From: Flavobacteriaceae bacterium
Lineage (GTDB): Bacteria > Bacteroidota > Bacteroidia > Flavobacteriales > Flavobacteriaceae
Assembly: GCA_030829155.1 (NCBI GenBank)
Contig: JAURBD010000002.1
Coordinates: forward strand, 1-42,328
Direction of reading: 5' to 3'
Length of the DNA stretch: 42,328 bases
The translations under genes were made by a program, and so were the position numbers. The notes beneath the pieces are model-generated. The model had not been told where the DNA came from and did no database searches. It saw only the letters and a program-made list of their open reading frames with translations. Positions 23,875 through 33,179 of the stretch are shown one piece after another. Each line of letters opens with the position of its first letter. The stretch's first letter is position 1.

Positions 23875-26136
23875 ATGAAGAGCAACTTTTTATTTTTTTC
23901 GTTTACTTTATTTTTTTCTAGCTTTCTTTTTTCACAGGAGGATTCTTCAGGAGTAGTCCAACCTGGCCACAAAAACAACAATAATTTTAAACAACTTTAC
24001 GAAGAATTTTCAACTCCAAATCGCTTTAGAACAGCATCAGGAGCCCCAGGTATTGATTATTATCAGCAACAGGTAGATTATGTAATGAACATCGAGTTAG
24101 ATGACAAAAACAAAAAGTTGTATGGAGAAGAAACGATAACATACACCAATAATTCTCCCGATGATTTATCATATTTCTGGGTGCAATTGGATCAGAATAT
24201 TAGAAGGAAAGATGCACCAGCCTTGGAGAAAAACACTTCTTCTATTTCCTCTATGGAGGATGTTGAAAGCTTTGTAGATGAGACTCTCAAAGAGCCTTTT
24301 GAAGGGGGGTTTAATGTCGAATTTGTAAAAGATTCAAATGGAAAGCCTCTCCGTCACATTGTAAATCAAACTATGATGCGTGTAGATTTACCGTCTCCCT
24401 TAAAGAGTGGGCAACAATATGTATTTTCAATTAAGTGGTGGTATCACATCAACGACCATGTAATTAATCGAGATCGTTCGGGTTATGAATATTTTCCAGA
24501 AGACGATAATCGTCTTTATGTCATTGCTCAGTTTTTTCCAAGAATGGCTGTTTACAATGATGTAGAAGGGTGGCAAAATTATCAATTTTGGGGCAATGGT
24601 GAATTCGCTTTAAATTTTGGTAATTACGATGTCAGTATCACAGTTCCAGAAGATCACATTATGGAAGCAACGGGTGAATTGCAAAATCCGAAGGAAGTAC
24701 TTTCTAAAGCTGAATTACAACGTTACAGAAAGGCCTTAAATACTTTTGACAAGCCTGTACTAATCGTAAACCAAGAAGAGGTTGAGATAAAAGAAGCAAC
24801 TAAAGCTACCAAAAAAAGTACTTGGAAATTTAAGGCACAAAATGTTAGAGATTTTGGTTTTGCAACTTCAAGGAGATTCATTTGGGATATGATGGCTGTC
24901 AAAGTAGGTAATAAAAATGTTATTGCTTCATCATTGTATCCAAAAGAGGGAAATCCTTTGTGGGAAGAATATTCTACAAAAGTTGTTGCCCATACATTAG
25001 AAGTTTATTCAAAGTATACTTTTGATTATCCTTATCCAAAAGCGGTTTCTGTTCATTCCAAGAATCAAGGAATGGAGTATCCCATGATTTGTTGGAATCA
25101 TGGAAGACCCAATACAGATGGAACATACTCTGATAAAGTTAAATACGGTATGATTAGTGTTATCATTCATGAAGTAGGTCATAATTACTTCCCAATGATT
25201 GTAAATTCAGATGAGCGACAATGGGGTTGGATGGATGAAGGTCTAGATACTTTCGTACAGTATTTAACGGAACAAGAATTTGAACCAAATTATCCCTCAA
25301 GAAGAGGAGACCCATCAAAAATCATTCGATATATGTCCGGAGATCAAGACTTTATAACTCCAATCATGTCAAATCCAGAAAATGTATTTCAGCTTGGTCC
25401 TAATGCCTATGGTAAACCTGCCACTGCTCTTAATATTTTGAGAGAAACCATAATGGGTGAAGAACTTTTTGATTATGCTTTCAAAACGTATTCTCAACGA
25501 TGGATGTTCAAGCACCCTACACCAGAGGATTTTTTTAGAACAATGGAAGATGCATCAGCAGTTGATTTAGATTGGTTTTGGAGAGGATGGTTTTACTCTA
25601 CAGACGTCGTTGATATAGGAGTGAAATCTTTTAAACGATTTTATATTTCTCCGAAATCTAGTAAGGAAGTAGAGGATGTTGTTTCAGATTACGGAATGAC
25701 TTCCGACGAACTACCAAATATGGTTTTTATGATTGATGAAAATTCTGAAAAATTTTCTGAGGAACTTAAGAACAACGAGATGAATTCAGAAGTTCTTAAA
25801 AACTATCTAGAGGAGAATAAAGCTACACTTTCAGGAAAAACATTGCCTAAGTATTTCTATGAAATTGAATTTGAAAAACCTGGAGGTATTGTGATGCCAA
25901 TTATTGTCGAATATTCTTATGCAGATGGTTCAAAAGAACAGGTAACTTATCCTGTTCAAGTTTGGCGTAAAAACCCTCAATTTGTTACCAAAAGGATTGT
26001 TTCAAATAAAGAAATCGTCAAAGTAGTAATTGATCCTAAAGCCAAGACAGCTGATGTTAATCTTTCAAATAATTCATGGCCTAATGAAGAGTTGAAATCA
26101 GATTTCGATAAATTTAAGGATTCTCTAAAAGGATAG
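23875..26136 (+). CDS. M1-family zinc metallopeptidase, exported
   Basis: A 753-residue gluzincin with a signal peptide (FTLFFSSFLFSQ). The zinc site is HEVGH at 432-436 with the third ligand Glu455 in WGWMDEG, exactly the HExxH-x18-E spacing of M1 aminopeptidases. The exopeptidase motif is unusual: QGMEYP appears where GAMEN is standard, so substrate choice may differ. The N-terminal half forms the M1 beta domain (YVMNIELDDKNKKLYGEE). There is no type IX secretion C-terminal domain, so it is probably periplasmic. It follows the DUF6702-like gene by 39 bp. Confidence 0.88.
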   Translation: MKSNFLFFSFTLFFSSFLFSQEDSSGVVQPGHKNNNNFKQLYEEFSTPNRFRTASGAPGIDYYQQQVDYVMNIELDDKNKKLYGEETITYTNNSPDDLSYFWVQLDQNIRRKDAPALEKNTSSISSMEDVESFVDETLKEPFEGGFNVEFVKDSNGKPLRHIVNQTMMRVDLPSPLKSGQQYVFSIKWWYHINDHVINRDRSGYEYFPEDDNRLYVIAQFFPRMAVYNDVEGWQNYQFWGNGEFALNFGNYDVSITVPEDHIMEATGELQNPKEVLSKAELQRYRKALNTFDKPVLIVNQEEVEIKEATKATKKSTWKFKAQNVRDFGFATSRRFIWDMMAVKVGNKNVIASSLYPKEGNPLWEEYSTKVVAHTLEVYSKYTFDYPYPKAVSVHSKNQGMEYPMICWNHGRPNTDGTYSDKVKYGMISVIIHEVGHNYFPMIVNSDERQWGWMDEGLDTFVQYLTEQEFEPNYPSRRGDPSKIIRYMSGDQDFITPIMSNPENVFQLGPNAYGKPATALNILRETIMGEELFDYAFKTYSQRWMFKHPTPEDFFRTMEDASAVDLDWFWRGWFYSTDVVDIGVKSFKRFYISPKSSKEVEDVVSDYGMTSDELPNMVFMIDENSEKFSEELKNNEMNSEVLKNYLEENKATLSGKTLPKYFYEIEFEKPGGIVMPIIVEYSYADGSKEQVTYPVQVWRKNPQFVTKRIVSNKEIVKVVIDPKAKTADVNLSNNSWPNEELKSDFDKFKDSLKG

Positions 26137-26185
26137 GTATTACATAAAAGAATGAAATAAATTTAGCTGTATTTTATTTGAAATG

Positions 26186-26193
26186 TATATTTG
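26186..26193 (+). promoter_or_regulatory. Putative -7 promoter element before the TatA-like gene
   Basis: TATATTTG matches TAnnTTTG exactly and ends 11 bp before the ATG at 26205, so the transcript would have a very short leader. No clear -33 TTTG is found at the standard distance; TTAG around 26163-26166 is the nearest partial match. Confidence 0.35.
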
Positions 26194-26204
26194 TAAAAAA
26201 AAAC

Positions 26205-26474
26205 ATGTTCACATTCATTAGCGGAGCGGAGATCGTTTTTATATTTTTTATCATACTGTTGATATTTGGAGCAGATAAAATCCCTTCGATTGCAAGAGGA
26301 TTAGCTAAAGGTATGACACAAGTTCGTAATGCTACTAACGAGATAAAGACTGAGATTCAAAAATCTACAGACATTGATCCATCAAAATCCATAACTTCGG
26401 AGTTTACCAAAGAAATAGATCAAGTTAAAGAAGATTTCGACAAAATTTCAGGTTCAATAAAAAGAAAACTTTAA
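26205..26474 (+). CDS. TatA/MttA/Hcf106 family protein (twin-arginine translocation)
   Basis: An 89-residue TatA-like protein: one N-terminal membrane helix (AEIVFIFFIILLIFGADKIP) containing the Phe-Gly hinge, an amphipathic helix (IARGLAKGMTQVRNATNEI), and a charged tail. TatA oligomers form the protein-conducting element of the Tat system; no tatC is in the window. The ATG at 26205 is chosen over the TTG at 26178 because MFTFISGAEIV aligns with the family start. Its last 4 bp overlap the convergent O-methyltransferase gene. Confidence 0.87.
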   Translation: MFTFISGAEIVFIFFIILLIFGADKIPSIARGLAKGMTQVRNATNEIKTEIQKSTDIDPSKSITSEFTKEIDQVKEDFDKISGSIKRKL

Positions 26475-27112
26475 CAAACCCTAGTTAGTGTTAAACCGTC
26501 TCGAAGAGGGAGTAATACACTTTCTACTCGAGGATCATTAGCAAGTAATTTATTGAATTTTTGAAGCACTTGTGTGTCTTTGTCTTTGGGATCAACTTGT
26601 TGAGTAACTTTTCCACTCCAGAGAACATTATCCGATAAAATTAATCCTCCAGGACGTGTTTTTGGTAGAACCAATTCAAAATAATTTAGATAATTAGATT
26701 TATCAGCATCCAAAAAAACAAGGTCGTATTCATTTTTTAAATCAGGAATAAGATCTATTGCATTACCAAGGTGCTGATGAATTTGTTTTCCAAAACCAGA
26801 ACGATCAAAATATTTTCGTTGAAAATCCACCAATTCCTCATTTTTATCAATGGTGTCAATTTCTCCTTTATCTGCTAAACCTTCTGCCAAGCATAGTGTT
26901 GCGTATCCTGTGTAGGTTCCAATTTCTAGAATTCTTTCAGGAGAAATAAGTTTTGATAACATACTTAAAAATCGTCCTTGTAATGTTCCACTAAGCATTC
27001 TTGGCAATAATACTTTTTGATGAGTTTCGCGAGCTAAATCAGTTAAAATTTCAGGCTCTTTTTGTGAATTATTAGTAACATAATCAGCTAATTTTTCGCT
27101 TATAAATTCCAT
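26471..27112 (-). CDS. SAM-dependent O-methyltransferase (caffeoyl-CoA OMT-like)
   Basis: A 213-residue class I methyltransferase. LEIGTYTGYATLCLAEGL (about 80-97) binds SAM, EIDTIDKNEE holds the acidic ribose contact, and VFLDADKSNYLNYFELVLP carries the metal-binding Asp of the cation-dependent catechol O-methyltransferase family. GLILSDNVLWSGKV is a further signature. The natural substrate is unknown. It starts directly after the flavin reductase gene (27113), with which it is probably cotranscribed. Confidence 0.85.
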   Translation of the reverse strand: MEFISEKLADYVTNNSQKEPEILTDLARETHQKVLLPRMLSGTLQGRFLSMLSKLISPERILEIGTYTGYATLCLAEGLADKGEIDTIDKNEELVDFQRKYFDRSGFGKQIHQHLGNAIDLIPDLKNEYDLVFLDADKSNYLNYFELVLPKTRPGGLILSDNVLWSGKVTQQVDPKDKDTQVLQKFNKLLANDPRVESVLLPLRDGLTLTRVC

Positions 27113-27739
27113 TTATTTTGCTTTAATTTTTGGACGGGCATACGTAAATCGTTCAATTAATTTTGGGATTGCATAACCATCAAGACCATTTATTGCAACC
27201 ACACCACCTTTATCTAATTGTACCCAACCATCTTCAAGGAGCATCTCTTCTTCGATAAATATATGTTCTATTTGACCAATAATTATCGAAGTATCATTCT
27301 CTTTGATTTGGTATTCATTAAGGTATCGACAACCTAATTGTAATGGGGCATTCTTCACAAAAGGAGCTTTTATTTCTTCTTTGTACTCTTCCATCAAAGA
27401 AGTTTGATCAAACTCTGAAATTTCTTCTGGGTATTTGGCTGATGTATGATGTGCATCTTCTATTTGGCTTTGATGGATGTGATTGATTGTAAAGAAACCA
27501 TTTTTTTTCATGTTCTGATGCGAATGTCTCGGGACTGTTGTTGGGCGAAGAATAAAACCAATTAATGGAGGATTACTTCCCAGGTGAACAACTGAATTGA
27601 AGACCGCAAGATTTGTCTTTCCATTTTCAGACTGTGTACCGATTAAATTTGCCGATTTATATCCCGTACAACTGTTAATCATGTTCAATCTATAAATTGA
27701 TGACATTTGATCTATATCCTCTCTTGAGAAATGCTTCAT
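27113..27739 (-). CDS. Flavin reductase-like, FMN-binding split-barrel protein
   Basis: A 208-residue flavin-binding protein. TGYKSANLIGTQSENGKTNL and FNSVVHLGSNPPLIGFILRP are the FMN-binding barrel segments of the flavin reductase-like family, and TVPRHSHQNMKKNGFFTIN follows. Such proteins reduce flavin with NAD(P)H or act as small oxygenases. It abuts the O-methyltransferase gene with no spacer, which suggests joint expression but not a defined pathway. Confidence 0.83.
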   Translation of the reverse strand: MKHFSREDIDQMSSIYRLNMINSCTGYKSANLIGTQSENGKTNLAVFNSVVHLGSNPPLIGFILRPTTVPRHSHQNMKKNGFFTINHIHQSQIEDAHHTSAKYPEEISEFDQTSLMEEYKEEIKAPFVKNAPLQLGCRYLNEYQIKENDTSIIIGQIEHIFIEEEMLLEDGWVQLDKGGVVAINGLDGYAIPKLIERFTYARPKIKAK

Positions 27740-27790
27740 TTTTTTGAATTAAATATAAGGGTTGCAAAGTGTTTTTTAAAAAGAAAAATT

Positions 27791-28006
27791 TTAACTATTA
27801 TTTTTGTCTTCCTCTTTCATGATTTGAAATAATAAAAAACCAACTCCTAGAAGAAGACAGATTAAGTATATTAAGTGCTTGTGTATTTCAATTCCTTTAA
27901 AAGAACCGTTCAACACATATTTATCAATGACGCTAATAAAGCTAAAAAGGAAAGCTAGAATAAAAATAGGTCTGTGCTTATTGAAGAAGCTTTTCATAGA
28001 AAACAA
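27791..28006 (-). CDS. Small two-helix membrane protein, unknown function
   Basis: A 71-residue hydrophobic protein with two predicted membrane segments (RPIFILAFLFSFISVIDKYV and HLIYLICLLLGVGFLLFQIM) separated by a short polar loop, ending in a charged tail. I do not recognise a family. The ATG at 28006 is used; a second ATG three codons later (27997) would give MKSFFNKHRP, an equally good start. It lies 51 bp before the flavin reductase and diverges from the PKD lipoprotein gene. It may be cotranscribed with the reductase. Confidence 0.6.
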   Translation of the reverse strand: MFSMKSFFNKHRPIFILAFLFSFISVIDKYVLNGSFKGIEIHKHLIYLICLLLGVGFLLFQIMKEEDKNNS

Positions 28007-28101
28007 TTTGATTATTATGATGTAAAATACAAAAGATTAACTAAAAATTTTATTTATAAATAATTAATAATTATAGTGAATAATTGTTTTATTTTTACAA
28101 T

Positions 28102-29106
28102 ATGTATTTTGTAAGAGTAAAAGCTATTATTTGTTTTTTCATGTGTGTTCTTCAGTTTACTGTAAGTTGCACAGCACCTGTATTTGAAATTCCAAAAAAA
28201 TCAGATCAATTTGCGGATTGGGAAAATGAGGGGAAGATAAACGCATCCTTCATTGCTTCAGGTCGATCAGTTGCTTCTACAAGTAATACTGGATCTCCAT
28301 CACTATCAGTAAGTTACATTGCAACTGCACCTAATGTTGATTCTGTTTTATGGCAATTTCCTGGAGGAAACCCAGCTTCTTCAACTTTGGTTCAACAAGA
28401 CGTAACTTATTCAAATTTTGGAACTTATGATGTTGGCCTCAGGGTTTCGAACTTAGATGACACCGATTACAGATTTTTGGAAAATTATGTTAGCTTATAT
28501 TACAAAGACGACTGGTCCTTTGGTGCAGACAGTTGGTCAGTTACGGGAACAACCGCTATCACAGATTTTGTTCCCTTTGTAGATGCAAGTGGATCATCAT
28601 GGATTTACGTACCGCATACAATCGAAAATGAAGCGAAATGCGTAAAGTCATTTACGGGTTTCCCATCCAATAATCTCAATTTAGAATTTGAATATAAGCT
28701 TGAACGTATTCCAAACTTATATTTAGCGACTAATTACCAGGTTAGTTCTACATCAATTACCGTTTCTGGAACAACAGAAACAACAACCTTTACCTTGTCT
28801 AATTTAGTTAGTCCAACGCAATATGTAGAAGCAGATTCCTCACCCACTCCTACCAAATTTTCCTCTCCAACAACTTATCCTGGTCAAAGACGCTTGACTT
28901 TAAACTATAATAACATTCCTATTTGGACAACCTCTAAAATGACAGAGGGAATTTTTAGAAGGGTGAAATTATCGTTACCCTCACTTGAAAACTTTAATTT
29001 AAGTTATCAGATTTCGGCAAACACCAAAAACGCATCTGGTGTTATTGAATATCCATTCCAAACAGATATAAGAAACATTACCATTAAATTGGATAACTCT
29101 AAATAA
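28102..29106 (+). CDS. PKD-domain lipoprotein
   Basis: A 334-residue predicted lipoprotein. The signal ends in a lipobox (LQFTVSC), so it should be anchored in an envelope membrane. A PKD-like beta-sandwich follows (VDSVLWQFPGGNPASSTL, then YSNFGTYDVGLRVSN), and the C-terminal two thirds are Ser/Thr-rich and beta-sheet-like. PKD lipoproteins of this type often sit in glycan-use loci, but there is no SusC/SusD gene here. The ATG at 28102 is preferred over the TTG at 28084. Standing alone on its strand, its ligand is unknown. Confidence 0.78.
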   Translation: MYFVRVKAIICFFMCVLQFTVSCTAPVFEIPKKSDQFADWENEGKINASFIASGRSVASTSNTGSPSLSVSYIATAPNVDSVLWQFPGGNPASSTLVQQDVTYSNFGTYDVGLRVSNLDDTDYRFLENYVSLYYKDDWSFGADSWSVTGTTAITDFVPFVDASGSSWIYVPHTIENEAKCVKSFTGFPSNNLNLEFEYKLERIPNLYLATNYQVSSTSITVSGTTETTTFTLSNLVSPTQYVEADSSPTPTKFSSPTTYPGQRRLTLNYNNIPIWTTSKMTEGIFRRVKLSLPSLENFNLSYQISANTKNASGVIEYPFQTDIRNITIKLDNSK

Positions 29107-29124
29107 TTTGTTTTTTTAAATTAT
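29103..29124. terminator. Possible terminator hairpin between convergent genes
   Basis: ATAATTT and AAATTAT form a 7-bp stem around an 8-base loop that is almost all T. It spans the 9-bp gap between the convergent lipoprotein and 2-hydroxyacid dehydrogenase genes. An AT-only stem is weak, so this is a low-confidence call. Confidence 0.3.
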
Positions 29125-30501
29125 CCGCCTGGGATTAAGAATATTTTGAGGGTCAAATGTTTTTTTAAGAGTTTTCATCATTTCTATTTCTTCATCAGAT
29201 CTGCTTGTAAATAGGTACTCTTTTTTGTGTAAACCGATTCCGTGCTCTGCAGATACAGATCCCCCAATTTCTTTCAGGGGTTTATAAATAATAAAATTAA
29301 TTGCATCAATTATTTCAGGATTATTTTCTTTTTTTCCAATAATAAAATGAATGTTGCCGTCTGCAACATGGCCGAATGGAAAAATACATTCAACAAAAGG
29401 AAGTTTTTCAAGTTCAAAAATCATCTGGTCTACGAGTTCCCCAATAAGTGGAATAGGAATACTGATATCAAAATGTTGATCATAATTTGCCTGCGCTGCC
29501 AAAATAGAAACATCTTCCCTGATTTGCCAAATTGAATTCAATTCTCGCTCAGATTGGGCCATAACACCATCTTCAATCAATTCTGCTTCAAGTGCTTGTC
29601 CAATAAGGTTTTCGAGGCGTTTATAATCGTACTCTGCTTGGCTTCCTAAACTTTCAATAAATACATAATAATTGTATTCTTGGGCTATGGGAGCTATTAG
29701 ATGGGAGGGTTCGGAAGTCATCGCTTTAAAGGTTCTTTTCCACATCAATTCAAAACCACTTAATGTTCCCGCAAGATTTTGTTCTAAAAATTTCAACAGA
29801 TTAACTACATTTTCATATTTTTCGATTCCAACAATAGCAGAGGAACGACTGGTCGGAGCCTCACAAAGTCTCAAAATAACTTTAGTTACAACCCCAAGGG
29901 TTCCCTCTGATCCAATAAATAATTGTTTTAAGTCATAACCCGAATTATCTTTTATAATTTTTTTAAGGGAAGAAATTATCGTTCCGTCTGAAAGCACTGC
30001 TTCAACACCGAGAACCATTTGGCGTGTCATACCATATTTAAAAACTCTAAGGCCACCAGCATTAGTGGATATAACACCTCCAATTTGAGCAGAACCTTTT
30101 GCCCCAAAACTCATTGGGAGTAAAAGATTTTCTGCTTTTGTTGCATCAATAAGATTTTCCAAAATTGCACCAGCTTGAGCCGTTATAGTTCTACTTTGAC
30201 TATCAATTTCTTCAATTGAATTCATTTTATCTAAAGCTATGACCAACTGATGTTTTTGTGTTTCGGTTCCTCCAACAAGATTAGTAACTCCTCCATGAAT
30301 AATCACTTCTTGTTTGTTACGATGACAAAGCATCATAATTTCCGAAACTTCTTCAGTGGTTTTTGGATAAACAACAGCTAATGCCTCAAGAGGAATGTCC
30401 GTTTTCCAAATGTGAGTAAAACGATTTTTTTCTGCACCTGAATGAAGAATATTATTTACACCAACAATGTTGATTAAGCTTTCGATTAAATTTTGATTCA
30501 T
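29116..30501 (-). CDS. FAD-linked 2-hydroxyacid dehydrogenase (GlcD/D-LDH-like)
   Basis: A 461-residue PCMH-type flavoprotein. The FAD domain shows IIHGGVTNLVGGTE (about 69-82), GAKGSAQIGGVISTNAGGLR and GSEGTLGVVTKVILRL. The C-terminal FAD-oxidase domain carries FPFGHVADGNIHFI with the metal/substrate His, and SAEHGIGLHKKEYL. Relatives oxidise D-lactate, glycolate or D-2-hydroxyglutarate; the exact substrate is not fixed by sequence. There is no Fe-S domain. It is last in a four-gene minus-strand run after scoB, scoA and alanine dehydrogenase, so a ketoacid or hydroxybutyrate substrate is worth considering. Confidence 0.85.
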   Translation of the reverse strand: MNQNLIESLINIVGVNNILHSGAEKNRFTHIWKTDIPLEALAVVYPKTTEEVSEIMMLCHRNKQEVIIHGGVTNLVGGTETQKHQLVIALDKMNSIEEIDSQSRTITAQAGAILENLIDATKAENLLLPMSFGAKGSAQIGGVISTNAGGLRVFKYGMTRQMVLGVEAVLSDGTIISSLKKIIKDNSGYDLKQLFIGSEGTLGVVTKVILRLCEAPTSRSSAIVGIEKYENVVNLLKFLEQNLAGTLSGFELMWKRTFKAMTSEPSHLIAPIAQEYNYYVFIESLGSQAEYDYKRLENLIGQALEAELIEDGVMAQSERELNSIWQIREDVSILAAQANYDQHFDISIPIPLIGELVDQMIFELEKLPFVECIFPFGHVADGNIHFIIGKKENNPEIIDAINFIIYKPLKEIGGSVSAEHGIGLHKKEYLFTSRSDEEIEMMKTLKKTFDPQNILNPRRII

Positions 30502-30510
30502 TAGTTATAA

Positions 30511-31167
30511 TTAAAAAGACATTTCACGAATCTCTTCTCCAAGAGTAAGATCTCCTTCTGTTGCTTGGATTATTTCTTCAATACTTACTCCAGGAGCGGT
30601 TTCACGCAAAATAAATCCATTTGGCCCAATATCTAAAACCGCTAGTTCAGTAACAATTTTTTTAACACAATTCACTCCAGTTAATGGAAGTGTACACTTT
30701 TTTAACAATTTGGATATTCCTTTTCTGTTGGTGTGCATCATTGCAACAATTATATTTTCAGCTGAGGCAACCAAGTCCATCGCACCTCCCATTCCTTTAA
30801 CCATTTTACCTGGAATTTTCCAATTTGCGATGTCACCAGTTTGAGACACTTCCATTGCACCGAGAACAGTAAGGTCAATGTGCTTACCTCGAATCATTGC
30901 AAAACTGATTGACGAATCGAAAAATGAAGCACCTAAAAGCGTCGTTATTGTCTGTTTTCCAGCATTGATCAAATCAGCATCTTCCTCTCCTTCAAGAGGG
31001 AAAGGTCCCATGCCTAAAACCCCATTTTCACTCTGGAATTCAACATTAATATCTTTTGGAATATAATTGGCTACAAGGGTTGGGATTCCGATTCCCAAAT
31101 TCACAAAATATCCATTTTTTAATTCTTGAGCTATCCGTTGAGCAATTCTGTTTTTATCTAGGGGCAT
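30511..31167 (-). CDS. scoB: 3-oxoacid CoA-transferase subunit B
   Basis: A 218-residue class I CoA-transferase beta subunit. FQSENGVLGMGPFP includes the SENG motif whose Glu forms the glutamyl-CoA intermediate. NLGIGIPTLVANYIP and GAMDLVASAENIIVAMMHTN are also typical. With ScoA it moves CoA from succinyl-CoA to acetoacetate. The gene starts 4 bp after scoA. Together they allow use of ketone bodies or polyhydroxybutyrate-derived acetoacetate. Confidence 0.92.
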   Translation of the reverse strand: MPLDKNRIAQRIAQELKNGYFVNLGIGIPTLVANYIPKDINVEFQSENGVLGMGPFPLEGEEDADLINAGKQTITTLLGASFFDSSISFAMIRGKHIDLTVLGAMEVSQTGDIANWKIPGKMVKGMGGAMDLVASAENIIVAMMHTNRKGISKLLKKCTLPLTGVNCVKKIVTELAVLDIGPNGFILRETAPGVSIEEIIQATEGDLTLGEEIREMSF

Positions 31168-31171
31168 AATT

Positions 31172-31873
31172 TTATGTTTTGTGTCGAACTGTGGGTTGTT
31201 CTATTCTTTTTTCATAATTAGTTCCTTCAAATATTCGTTGAACAAAAATACCCGGAACTTGAACTTCATTGGGATCTATATTTCCTACAGCAACCAATTC
31301 TTCTACTTCAGCAACGGTAATTTTAGCTGCACCACACATTATGGGGTTAAAATTACGAGCACTACCCTTAAAAATTAAATTTCCAGCTTCGTCCCCTTTC
31401 CATGCTTTAATAAATCCAAAATCAGCTTTAAATGCATTTTCTAACACATGCATTTTCCCATTAAATTCACGTACTTCTTTTCCTTGAGCAATTTCTGTCC
31501 CAAAACCTGCTGGAGTGAAGAAAGCAGGGATGCCTGCTTGAGCTGCTCTAGCACGTTCTGCTAAAGTACCCTGAGGTATGAGCTCTACATCTAATTCGCC
31601 ACTGAGCATTTGACGTTCAAATTCTTCATTTTCTCCTACATAAGAAGCAATCATTTTTTTAATCTGTTTTTGCTGAAGCAATAGACCTAAACCAAAATCA
31701 TCTACACCTGCATTGTTTGAAATACAACATAAATTTGTTATTTTAAGTCGAACCAGTTCAGCAATAGCATTTTCTGGAATTCCACATAAACCAAAGCCTC
31801 CTAACAAAAGGGTCATATTGTTCTGTATTCCCTCTAGAGCCTCCGATACATTAGGTACACTTTTATTAATCAT
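31172..31873 (-). CDS. scoA: 3-oxoacid CoA-transferase subunit A
   Basis: A 233-residue class I CoA-transferase alpha subunit. MTLLLGGFGLCGIPENAIAE contains the family GGF-x-GxP motif, ISNNAGVDDFGLGLLL follows, and IPAFFTPAGFGTEIAQGK is the substrate-loop segment. It partners ScoB, encoded 4 bp downstream. The gene starts 12 bp after alanine dehydrogenase, suggesting one transcript, so any polarity from the stop in that upstream gene could affect it. Confidence 0.92.
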   Translation of the reverse strand: MINKSVPNVSEALEGIQNNMTLLLGGFGLCGIPENAIAELVRLKITNLCCISNNAGVDDFGLGLLLQQKQIKKMIASYVGENEEFERQMLSGELDVELIPQGTLAERARAAQAGIPAFFTPAGFGTEIAQGKEVREFNGKMHVLENAFKADFGFIKAWKGDEAGNLIFKGSARNFNPIMCGAAKITVAEVEELVAVGNIDPNEVQVPGIFVQRIFEGTNYEKRIEQPTVRHKT

Positions 31874-31885
31874 CCAGTAATTTAA

Positions 31886-33001
31886 TTAAACTAAAACAGT
31901 TTCTAACATCTGATGCGGAAGGTTGAACGCATTTGCAATTGGTTCATATACAATTTGACCATTAATTATGTTAAGCCCTTTTGCTAACCCTTCATTAGCT
32001 TTGCATGCTTTTTTCCATCCCTTGGCTGCAATAACTCTGGCATATGGAAGAGTTACATTGTTTAGAGCCTGTGTTGAGGTAATAGGGACAGCCCCTGGAA
32101 TATTTGCTACACAATAGTGTAAAATACCATCTTCTATAAAGGTAGGATTTTCATGAGTAGTTGGAACACAAGTTTCAAAACATCCCCCTTGATCAACAGC
32201 TACGTCGACAAGAACAGTACCTTTGGTCATTTCTCCAAGCATCTCTTTGGTAATTAATTTTGGAGCTTTAGCCCCTGGGATTAAGATTGCTCCAATAATT
32301 AAGTCAGCTGTTTTGATAAGTCCTCGGATTGTGTCTTCAGATGAATAAAGAGGAGTTACATTTGGGGGAAGAATTTCAGATAAATATCTAAGTCGATCCA
32401 TGTCGATGTCCAAAATTGTTACTTCTGCTCCTAGTCAAGCAGCCATTTTAGCTGCTTCAGTTCCAACTACCCCCCCTCCAAGGATAACAACCTTTGCTGG
32501 CGGAACTCCGGGCACCCCTCCCAATAAAACACCTTTTCCATGTTGAGGTTTTTCTAGATACTTAGCACCTTGTTGAACAGACATTCGACCAGCTACTTCA
32601 GACATTGGTATTAATAAAGGAAGTCTTTTTAGTTGGTCTTCTACCGTTTCATAGGAAATACAAATTGCTTTGCGTGCTTGCATGCCTACTGTTAATTCCT
32701 CGGAAGAAGCAAAGTGAAAATAAGTAAATATAATTTGTTCTTCACGGATCAGATTATATTCACTAGATAAAGGTTCTTTTACTTTTACGATCATTTCACT
32801 TTTTGCGTAAACAGCTGCTGAATCAGTTAGTATTTTAGCTCCTACATTAAGGTATTCTTGATCTGTAAAACCACTGCCTAGACCTGCTGAGCGTTCAACA
32901 TAAACTGTATTAAGATCTTTTATCAATTCTGACACACTAGAAGGAGTTAGACCAACTCTATTTTCATTGTTTTTAATTTCTTTGACTACACCTATTATCA
33001 T
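31886..33001 (-). pseudogene. ald: Alanine dehydrogenase interrupted by one in-frame UGA
   Basis: A single frame of 371 codons matches alanine dehydrogenase from MIIGVVKEIKNNENRVGLTP to its C-terminus and fits the normal ~370-residue length. The enzyme converts L-alanine to pyruvate and ammonia with NAD+. One TGA (complement of 32435-32437) lies just after the NAD-binding GGGVVGTEAAKMAA and before LGAEVTILDID; relatives have Gly here, so GGA to TGA fits. The bases around it read TGA CTA G. Both halves keep all other motifs and no other damage is seen. It may be a recent pseudogene, a sequence error or a read-through gene; the downstream half has an in-frame ATG (32413) but would lack the Rossmann start. 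Confidence 0.85.
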
Positions 33002-33179
33002 AATTGTGATATGTAAATTTTTAATAAATGTACTTATTTTTTTGAATCTAAAATACTTTTAAACTACTGATTTTAAGGGTCTAATTGTAGGTTTAAACTT
33101 TGGGTTTATTTTCCCAAAATCTTGGATGGAAAACCTTTGTTTTTATTGGTCTAAGCTTTTAAAAAAAGTATCTTTGAGC

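Noticed and set aside
23875-26136. Type IX secretion substrate
   Set aside because: The C-terminus lacks a recognisable sorting domain; it ends in an acidic, lysine-rich helix.
32403-32470. Selenocysteine or altered genetic code at the UGA of alanine dehydrogenase
   Set aside because: Relatives have Gly, not Cys or Sec, at this place; no SECIS-like stem was evident just downstream; and TGA is used as a normal stop elsewhere in the window (for example after the ATL gene at 486-488).
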